Source of the DNA: Bacillota bacterium
GTDB lineage: Bacteria > Bacillota > Clostridia > Acetivibrionales > DSM-2933
Assembly (NCBI GenBank): GCA_023441845.1
Contig: JAEZNF010000074.1
Coordinates: 1-5,274, forward strand
Length of the DNA: 5,274 nt
Direction of reading: 5' to 3'
This document shows positions 1-4,658 of the stretch, piece after piece. Below the pieces are notes generated by a model. It did no database searches. It was given only the letters and a program-made list of their open reading frames with translations, and was not told where the DNA came from. Numbering within the stretch: the first letter of the stretch is position 1; each line of letters begins with the position of its first letter. The position numbers and the translations under genes are program-made.

Positions 1-1
1 C

Positions 2-1192
2 CCCAGGGTAATGGGAATAAGAGAAATCCTTAAGGAATGGACCATTTTCAGGGTCAGCTGCATCAAAAGGCAGATACTTTTCGATATAAAGAAAAAGTCA
101 GACAAGCTGCACCTGCTGCTTGGACTCCGAAAGATTCTCTTAGATATCGATAAGGCTATAAAGATTATCCGGGACACTGAAAATGATGCAATGGTAGTTC
201 CCAACCTGATGAGCGGATTCGGTATCGACCGGATTCAGGCCGAGTTCATAGCCGAAATCAAGCTGCGTAATCTGAACAAGGAATATATCTTAAACAGGGT
301 CAGCGAAGTCGAAAGCCTGGAAAAGGAGATTGAAAACCTTAAAAATACCTACAATGACGAAAAAAAGGTCAAAAAAATCATTGTAAAGCAATTGAATGAA
401 ATTGCAAAAAAATACGGCCAGCCGAGGCGCACAGAGATTATACATGAAGAACATATTGAGGAAATTACAAACGAGCACCTTATTGAGGATTATAATCTTA
501 AGATGTTCCTGACCGAACATAACTATTTAAAGAAGATACCTCTTGTATCATTGCGTTCGGGACCGGAGCATAAGCTTAAGGACGATGATGCCATAGTTCA
601 GGAGCTTGAGACTCATAACAAGGCGGATTTATTGCTGTTTTCGAACAAATACACTGTTTATAAGCTAAAAATATACGAAATCAATGACTGTAAGGCAAGC
701 AACCTGGGTGAATACCTTACAAACCTTCTACAGCTGGATAATGATGAAAAGATAATCTATCTTGTGGCTACAGATAATTATAAGGGTCATATGTTGTTTG
801 TTTTTGAAAACGGTAAAGCTGCAAAGATCGATCTTAACAGTTATGCCACCAAAACAAACCGTAAGAAGCTCGCAAATGCGTATTCAGATTATTCAACGCT
901 CGTGAGCATGATGTATCTGGCTGAAGATATTGAGCTTGCCGCATTCAGCAGCATTGACAAGGTTTTGATATTCAACACTTCAGCTATAAACCCTAAAACC
1001 ACAAGGGATTCTCAAGGAGTTCAGGTTCTCCTTTCAAAAAAGGGAAGCACGCTGCGCGGTATAAAATGCCTGAGCGAGCTGGAATTTAAGGATTTGGACT
1101 ATTACAGAACAAAAAATATCCCTGCTATCGGCTGTTATCTGAAAGATGAGGATAGGCCCGATAATCAAATAAGCTTAACAATAGACACGTAG
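2..1192 (+). CDS. DNA gyrase / topoisomerase IV subunit A, C-terminal half (5' partial)
   Basis: The reading frame is open from the first complete codon (P-R-V-M-G-I-R-E), so the gene begins upstream and the ATG at position 11 is internal. About 396 residues are visible; the family is usually 700-850 residues, so the winged-helix part with the catalytic tyrosine is missing. What remains is the family's signature order: the VMGIREILKEW segment with following Arg/Lys-rich helix, the long coiled-coil arm (roughly visible residues 40-140), the diagnostic GQPRRTEI at about 139-146, then a C-terminal domain expected to form the beta-pinwheel that wraps DNA. The subunit cuts and rejoins duplex DNA with an ATPase partner (GyrB/ParE). 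I see no GyrA box (QRRGGKG-like), which favours a ParC-like or divergent clostridial paralogue over true gyrase A. It ends in TAG, followed at once by a terminator, so it is the last gene of its unit. Family assignment is firm; gyrase versus topo IV is not. Confidence 0.9.
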   Translation, partial: PRVMGIREILKEWTIFRVSCIKRQILFDIKKKSDKLHLLLGLRKILLDIDKAIKIIRDTENDAMVVPNLMSGFGIDRIQAEFIAEIKLRNLNKEYILNRVSEVESLEKEIENLKNTYNDEKKVKKIIVKQLNEIAKKYGQPRRTEIIHEEHIEEITNEHLIEDYNLKMFLTEHNYLKKIPLVSLRSGPEHKLKDDDAIVQELETHNKADLLLFSNKYTVYKLKIYEINDCKASNLGEYLTNLLQLDNDEKIIYLVATDNYKGHMLFVFENGKAAKIDLNSYATKTNRKKLANAYSDYSTLVSMMYLAEDIELAAFSSIDKVLIFNTSAINPKTTRDSQGVQVLLSKKGSTLRGIKCLSELEFKDLDYYRTKNIPAIGCYLKDEDRPDNQISLTIDT

Positions 1193-1222
1193 AAAGGGGC
1201 AATTCATTCTATGCCCCTTTTT
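1193..1222 (+). terminator. Intrinsic terminator of the topoisomerase gene
   Basis: A perfect 9-bp stem (1193-1201, AAAGGGGCA, pairing with 1212-1220, TGCCCCTTT) encloses a 10-nt loop and runs into a T tract (1218-1222). It starts directly after the TAG stop codon and fits Rho-independent termination well. It separates the topoisomerase unit from the downstream sensor gene. Confidence 0.88.
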
Positions 1223-1250
1223 CAACTATAGATACCGGACTTTTAAATGG

Positions 1251-1351
1251 AATTTACCTCGGCTGGTCACTACGCTACGCTTCGTTGCTCGCCTATGCAA
1301 CCCAGGCCTGCCAAATCCTAACAAGAGGATTTCGCAGGCCGAAATAAAATT
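1251..1351. repeat. Structured palindromic element (REP/MITE-like), intergenic
   Basis: This stretch is richer in G+C than its surroundings and is full of inverted repeats. The strongest is GGCCTGC-C-AAATCCT (1305-1319) facing AGGATTT-C-GCAGGCC (1326-1340): 14 pairs around one C/C mismatch, with a 6-nt loop. A second small hairpin is GTTGC (1284-1288) with GCAAC (1297-1301). Imperfect outer arms (AATTTACCTCGGCTGG, 1251-1266, versus 1335-1351) could close the whole element and would compete with the right part of the main hairpin. Two of the outer-arm mismatches become G-U pairs on the minus-strand RNA. The tandem TACGCTACGC at 1271-1280 is also notable. No coding potential is apparent. The layout resembles small dispersed palindromic elements or MITEs, but copy number cannot be judged from one window. 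Confidence 0.5.
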
Positions 1352-1452
1352 AATTATCTACAATATAACACTTTGTACCGATATAAATTATATGCGTATC
1401 TCCTATTTATATATCAGCATCCGCCTATTATACATGACTGATCATGCAGAGC

Positions 1453-1460
1453 AAAGGAGT
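1453..1460 (+). promoter_or_regulatory. Ribosome binding site that fixes a TTG start
   Basis: AAAGGAGT lies 7 nt before the in-frame TTG at 1468, which is ideal spacing. The in-frame ATG at 1444 lies upstream of this site and has no Shine-Dalgarno of its own (preceded by TACATGACTGATC). The site would therefore lie inside the coding region if that ATG were used. Confidence 0.8.
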
Positions 1461-1467
1461 GTTATTA

Positions 1468-3546
1468 TTGAATAAGCGTAGAAATATCGGTCTGTTGATT
1501 AATGACATAAACGGCTCCTACCAGACTCCCTTATGGCTTAGTTTCAAAAACAGCGCCGAACAACTGGATTGCAATCTGATTGCCTTTGAAGGAAAAAGGC
1601 TGGGAAGCGATACCGTCCTGTATTCTGAAATACAGCATAATTTCATATATAAATTAATAGATAATTCTCCCATTGATGCTCTTATAATCATCTCAAGTCC
1701 TCTTACCGGTTTTATTAGTCCTGAAAAGTTTGCTGAATTTTGCAGTCAGTTTAAAGACATCCCCATTATATCTATCGGAGTCGAAGTCCCAGGTGAAACA
1801 AATATTCTTGTAGATGGGAGAATAGGGATTAATGAGGTAGTCAGCCACCTTATAAAGTTCCACGACTACAAGCGAATCGGTTTTCTAAAAGGTGCTCACG
1901 GTAATACAGAGGGAATTGAGCGGTATCAGGCATATTTGGAAGCCCTTAAAGAAAATCACATCCCAATTGATTATGAAATAATCTTTGATGGCGGATTTTC
2001 GCTTGATTCCGGATACAAAGCCGCCGAAAACATCCTTATAAACAATATACAGCTTGACGCGCTGGTATGTGCCAATGACGATATGGCAGTAGGCGCATTA
2101 ACCTGTATGAAAGACATGAATTTAAGCTCAGATAAACGCTTTTATATAACGGGTTTTGATGATTCTCCAAGCCTGCAATACTTAAATTATCCGTTAACTA
2201 CAGTCAGACAGCCTGTAGATGATATAGTAAACCAGGCTCTCCGTGTTTTGATAAATAAAGAGTATGTATTAAACAAAACAATATACCTGCCCTCCAAATT
2301 TGTCAGGAGAAGCACATGCGGCTGTCCGGTAAATGATATTGAAGACTATTCGCCCAGTATCAAAGTATCGGAAAATATACATGTTGAATATAAACTCCAC
2401 GAGCTTCTACAGGTATACACGGTTGAAGAATTGTACAGTGCAATTTCAAGGATTCTGAATCAATTTAATATAAAAAGCTGCTATATAGCCAGATACTTAA
2501 AGGGGCCGGCCATATATAACGATGAATCTGCAAGAATGCCCGAATATGCAGAATTGATATACGCATTTCATAATTACAAAAGAATAGAAATATCTGAAGA
2601 AATCAAAGCTTTCAACACAAAACAAATATTGCCCGATAAGTTCATTAAAAGTGCTGAGCGGTTCACCTACCTTATAAATCCATTATTCTTCGGAAATGAA
2701 CAGTTGGGATATATAGTCTTTAATGTAAACAACAACAACGTAACCACTTACGAATCGCTTAGAGGCAGCATTGTTAACGCATTAAAAACCACTTCCCTGA
2801 GCGCAGAAAAGATTGAAACAGCAAAAAAACTGGCCATAAGTGAAAAGTATGCTGCTCTCGGGAAAGTATCCATGGATTTGTGGAGTGCGCTTAATGGACC
2901 TGCAAATAATTTGGATTCATCCGTGAATGTTCTTGAGAGCATAATTGAAAAAAACATCAGTAACAGCGCATTGTCGGGTACTGAAAAAGAAATTCAGGAA
3001 GAATTACATGAACTGATAAATTCCGGTAACAAAATCGCCAAAATTGCAGATCTCCTTAAAGACGAGACACTGAACATATTTGTAAATGATGAAAAAGAGT
3101 TTAATATTGATAGTATTTTTGATGAACTAGCCCTTTTAGAAAATAATCCCATGTGTGAATTTAAAGTAACCAATATGTTCAGCAAAAAACTCTTAACAGA
3201 CCGCAGCAAGTTAAGCTTCATAGTATTAAGTATAGCCCGGAATTCGTTGATTGCCTATAAAAGCTGTTACGGGCCTATAGAGGTCTCTGCAGATGAAAGC
3301 GGCGGTAATCTGGTAATAAGAATAACGGATTATGCAGGCGGTATCCCTAAAAGTATAGTAGAACATATTCTTAAAAATTGTTTCATAAAGTCCGAAAACT
3401 CTAAAGGCGCCGGATTAGGGCTCTATGTCTCAAACTTACTGGTGAAAAACTACTTTAAAGGCGATTTAAGCTTTGAAACAGGAAGTGAAGGAACTACCTT
3501 TGAAATACGTATTCCTTTGGACAGGATAGTACCGGAATCGACCTAA
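1468..3546 (+). CDS. Soluble LacI-type ligand-binding (PBP1) sensor fused to a histidine-kinase-like core lacking the phosphoacceptor His
   Basis: The TTG start at 1468 gives 692 residues; an ATG at 1444 would add eight. Residues about 5-284 form a type-1 periplasmic-binding fold of the LacI/XylR kind (RNIGLLINDINGSYQ, HDYKRIGFLKG, DALVCANDDMAVGAL, ITGFDDSP, LTTVRQP), ending in RRSTCGCP. The usual N-terminal helix-turn-helix is absent and the protein begins at the first beta strand. I see no signal peptide or membrane segment, so it should be cytoplasmic. Residues about 306-442 resemble a GAF-like sensor region (weak call). Residues about 459-537 look like a HisKA dimerisation hairpin, but in the alignable H-box (EKYAALGKVSMDLWSALNGP) the canonical His-Glu is Ser473-Ala474. 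The HATPase is recognisable: N-box Asn592, DYAGGIP at 621-627, KGAGLGL at 646-652, and a C-terminal GTTFEIRIP. The likely role is sensing a sugar-like ligand. Autophosphorylation on the usual His seems impossible. No response regulator is visible. Confidence 0.82.
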   Translation: MNKRRNIGLLINDINGSYQTPLWLSFKNSAEQLDCNLIAFEGKRLGSDTVLYSEIQHNFIYKLIDNSPIDALIIISSPLTGFISPEKFAEFCSQFKDIPIISIGVEVPGETNILVDGRIGINEVVSHLIKFHDYKRIGFLKGAHGNTEGIERYQAYLEALKENHIPIDYEIIFDGGFSLDSGYKAAENILINNIQLDALVCANDDMAVGALTCMKDMNLSSDKRFYITGFDDSPSLQYLNYPLTTVRQPVDDIVNQALRVLINKEYVLNKTIYLPSKFVRRSTCGCPVNDIEDYSPSIKVSENIHVEYKLHELLQVYTVEELYSAISRILNQFNIKSCYIARYLKGPAIYNDESARMPEYAELIYAFHNYKRIEISEEIKAFNTKQILPDKFIKSAERFTYLINPLFFGNEQLGYIVFNVNNNNVTTYESLRGSIVNALKTTSLSAEKIETAKKLAISEKYAALGKVSMDLWSALNGPANNLDSSVNVLESIIEKNISNSALSGTEKEIQEELHELINSGNKIAKIADLLKDETLNIFVNDEKEFNIDSIFDELALLENNPMCEFKVTNMFSKKLLTDRSKLSFIVLSIARNSLIAYKSCYGPIEVSADESGGNLVIRITDYAGGIPKSIVEHILKNCFIKSENSKGAGLGLYVSNLLVKNYFKGDLSFETGSEGTTFEIRIPLDRIVPEST

Positions 3547-3552
3547 GTATTT

Positions 3553-3566
3553 TGTAAGCGTTTGTT
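3553..3566 (+). promoter_or_regulatory. Candidate catabolite-responsive element (cre-like site)
   Basis: TGTAAGCGTTTGTT matches the degenerate cre consensus TGWAARCGYTWWCW at 12 of 14 positions, including the central AAGCGTTT. It starts 6 nt after the sensor gene's stop and is centred about 60 bp upstream of the predicted thioesterase transcription start. CcpA-activated genes can carry cre sites upstream of -35 like this one. The match is by eye, and such sites also occur by chance in AT-rich DNA. A different LacI-family regulator is equally possible. Confidence 0.35.
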
Positions 3567-3584
3567 TGTATGAGTCCCCTTTCA

Positions 3585-3613
3585 TTGACTTTATTTAAGT
3601 GTAGAAATATAAT
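3585..3613 (+). promoter_or_regulatory. Strong sigma-A promoter for the thioesterase gene
   Basis: TTGACT (-35, 3585-3590) and a perfect TATAAT (-10, 3608-3613) are separated by exactly 17 bp. Transcription should begin near 3620, leaving a leader of about 139 nt before the start codon. One mismatch to the -35 consensus makes this the best promoter in the window. It implies that the thioesterase can be transcribed independently of the sensor gene. Confidence 0.85.
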
Positions 3614-3616
3614 TGT

Positions 3617-3660
3617 ATTGAACGCACGAAAGAATTTTCATAAAGTGTTGCGTGTTCAAT
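3617..3660. promoter_or_regulatory. Inverted repeat overlapping the predicted transcription start
   Basis: ATTGAAC (3617-3623) faces GTTCAAT (3654-3660). The pairing extends by ACG/CGT (3626-3628 with 3651-3653) if a GC bulge is allowed. There is no T tract, so it is not a terminator. Lying across +1 it could be an operator dyad or a 5' stem-loop of the transcript; the sequence alone does not decide. Confidence 0.45.
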
Positions 3661-3669
3661 GGATCAAGG

Positions 3670-3728
3670 TATATGATTTCGCTAAGAAATAGAATTGGAA
3701 ATGTAAAATGTTTTTCGCGAAGCATATA
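3670..3728 (+). promoter_or_regulatory. Long stem-loop in the thioesterase 5' leader
   Basis: TATATG (3670-3675) pairs with CATATA (3723-3728), and TTCGC (3678-3682) pairs with GCGAA (3717-3721). AAGAA (3684-3688) can extend the stem against TTTTT (3711-3715). Small internal loops separate the blocks. The structure ends 17 nt before the Shine-Dalgarno, so it leaves the ribosome site free. I do not recognise a known riboswitch class. It may be a regulatory or stabilising leader element. Confidence 0.45.
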
Positions 3729-3745
3729 GTAATATAAATAAATTT

Positions 3746-3750
3746 GGGGG
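3746..3750 (+). promoter_or_regulatory. Atypical ribosome binding site (GGGGG) deciding the TTG start at 3759
   Basis: A run of five G residues followed by AA lies 8 nt before the TTG at 3759 and can pair with the anti-Shine-Dalgarno CCUCC through one G-U pair. The alternative in-frame TTG at 3744 overlaps this run and has only AT-rich sequence upstream. Starting at 3759 also puts the family's conserved first strand (KIKLFCIPYAGG) right at the N terminus. Confidence 0.65.
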
Positions 3751-3758
3751 AATCATAC

Positions 3759-4466
3759 TTGGATAAGATAAAACTCTTCTGTATACCTTATGCAGGCGGA
3801 TCAGCTATGAATTATATGACCTGGAAAAAACTGCTGGATAACAGAATTCAAATAATGCCTTTAGAGCTTGCCGGAAGAGGCAGACGCATTAATGAACCTT
3901 TATACAATAGCACAGAAGAAGCAATAAACGATATATATAATGTTATTTACAAAGAACTGGACGGAACACCATACGCGATATTCGGCCACAGCATGGGTAC
4001 TATGCTTACATATGAGTTACTCCGTAAAATTACGGCAAAAATGCATCAAGAGCCTGTACATGTATTTTTTTCAGGACGTTATCCCCCATATATCGATGCA
4101 GAAGATAAATTTACACACCTGCTTCCTGACGAAGAATTCTTAGCTGAAATTTTCGAACTTGGAGGTATGGATCAGGAGGTACTTCAATGCCAGGAACTCA
4201 TATCCATATTTCTTCCTGTATTAAGGTCAGATTATAAGCTTGTGGAAACATATAAACATCAGGGTGATATTGCTAAGATAAATTGTGATATCACCATATT
4301 AACCGGCAAGCGCGACTCTTACGTAACTAGAAGCGGAATGCTGCAATGGCAGGAATTAACGACCGGGAGCTATGAGTTTTATGAGTTTGATGCCGGACAC
4401 TTCTTTATAAATAAGTTCAAGGAAGATGTCGTGGATATTATTAACAAGTCACTGTCAAGGTATTAA
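3759..4466 (+). CDS. Type II thioesterase (NRPS/PKS editing, alpha/beta hydrolase)
   Basis: With the TTG start at 3759 the protein has 235 residues, typical of stand-alone type II thioesterases such as SrfA-TEII or GrsT. These free enzymes remove wrong or stalled acyl groups from the phosphopantetheine arms of carrier proteins in non-ribosomal peptide or polyketide assembly lines. Visible features in order: FCIPYAGGSA (about 7-16), ELAGRGRR (36-43), nucleophile elbow GHSMG (76-80, Ser78), SGRYPPY (105-111) and LPDEEFL (122-128) leading into the lid region, ILTGKRDSYV with the acidic residue Asp186, and DAGHFF with His214. The triad is complete and the spacing normal, so the enzyme should be active in the cytoplasm. 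It has its own strong promoter and terminator and seems monocistronic. No NRPS, PKS or carrier-protein gene is visible in the window, so its partner lies elsewhere. A role in hydrolysing other acyl thioesters is possible but less likely. Confidence 0.92.
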   Translation: MDKIKLFCIPYAGGSAMNYMTWKKLLDNRIQIMPLELAGRGRRINEPLYNSTEEAINDIYNVIYKELDGTPYAIFGHSMGTMLTYELLRKITAKMHQEPVHVFFSGRYPPYIDAEDKFTHLLPDEEFLAEIFELGGMDQEVLQCQELISIFLPVLRSDYKLVETYKHQGDIAKINCDITILTGKRDSYVTRSGMLQWQELTTGSYEFYEFDAGHFFINKFKEDVVDIINKSLSRY

Positions 4467-4508
4467 ACGAAATGAATGTACGCGCCAGAACGCATATCGT
4501 CTTGTAAT

Positions 4509-4542
4509 AAACAGCTTCGCAGCTAATCTGTGAAGCTGTTTT
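4509..4542. terminator. Strong, probably bidirectional terminator between convergent units
   Basis: A 14-bp stem (4509-4522, AAACAGCTTCGCAG, with 4528-4541) contains one G-U wobble and a 5-nt loop (CTAAT). On the plus strand it ends in TTTT (4539-4542) and terminates the thioesterase message 43 nt after its stop codon. Read on the minus strand the same hairpin is followed by GTTTATTAC, a weaker U-rich tail, so it probably also ends the exporter unit. Confidence 0.85.
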
Positions 4543-4557
4543 ACATAATCCCTCCTT
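4541..4557 (-). other. Strong Shine-Dalgarno followed by a start-stop pair (ATG TAA)
   Basis: On the minus strand AAGGAGG (4557-4551) is followed after 4 nt by ATG (4546-4544) and immediately by TAA (4543-4541). The Shine-Dalgarno overlaps the stop codon of the 31-codon ORF just upstream, and the terminator hairpin begins within the TAA. It looks like the translation start of a gene whose body is gone, or a minimal ORF; chance is also possible. Confidence 0.4.
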
Positions 4558-4651
4558 AGCAATTTTCTTTATGTATAGGTTTATTAAAGTTCTGTGTCGA
4601 TAATTCATTGTATCCGGCTGCACCTTCTTTATAAGCTATGTACTGAATCAT
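4556..4651 (-). CDS. Possible small ORF, 31 residues, downstream of the exporter
   Basis: The ORF reads ATG at 4651 to TAA at 4556. It is preceded by a good Shine-Dalgarno (GAGGTGA, 7 nt before the ATG) that contains the TGA stop codon of the membrane protein gene, a layout typical of translational coupling. The 31-residue product starts MIQYIAYKEG and ends HKENC. It is polar, has no signal peptide, no membrane segment and one terminal Cys. I recognise no family. It may be a genuine small protein or peptide, the N-terminal remnant of a decayed gene, or chance. The supporting facts are the ribosome site, the coupling distance and the position before the shared terminator. Confidence 0.4.
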   Translation of the reverse strand: MIQYIAYKEGAAGYNELSTQNFNKPIHKENC

Positions 4652-4658
4652 AAAGATG

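Noticed and set aside
290..520. Minus-strand ORF of 76 codons inside the topoisomerase gene
   Set aside because: It is antisense to a well-supported coding region, has low-complexity Phe/Leu-rich composition and no family resemblance.
1305..1340. tRNA or riboswitch in the palindromic intergenic element
   Set aside because: The hairpin is a single long stem with no cloverleaf, CCA or T-loop signature, and matches no riboswitch core I know.
1352..1452. Sigma-A promoter for the sensor gene
   Set aside because: TATTAT (1426-1431) and TATAAA (1382-1387) are present, but neither has a believable -35 at 16-18 bp, so no promoter is called.
1444..1467. ATG at 1444 as the start of the sensor gene
   Set aside because: It has no Shine-Dalgarno, whereas AAAGGAGT lies inside the extended region at ideal distance from the in-frame TTG at 1468.
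2748..3221. Two minus-strand ORFs inside the kinase-like part of the sensor gene
   Set aside because: Both are shadows opposite the conserved DHp/HATPase coding frame, Ser/Leu-rich with no recognisable product.
3744..3758. TTG at 3744 as the start of the thioesterase
   Set aside because: It overlaps the G-run that serves as ribosome site for the TTG at 3759 and has only AT-rich sequence upstream. The family's first strand begins right after 3759.
3940..4143. Plus-strand ORF of 67 codons overlapping the thioesterase
   Set aside because: It is an alternate frame across the GHSMG region, whose conserved motifs lie in the thioesterase frame.
4441..4623. Minus-strand ORF of 60 codons across the shared terminator
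   Set aside because: It would start at a GTG without a ribosome site and translate through the terminator hairpin into the thioesterase 3' end. The overlapping 31-codon frame has the better start signal.
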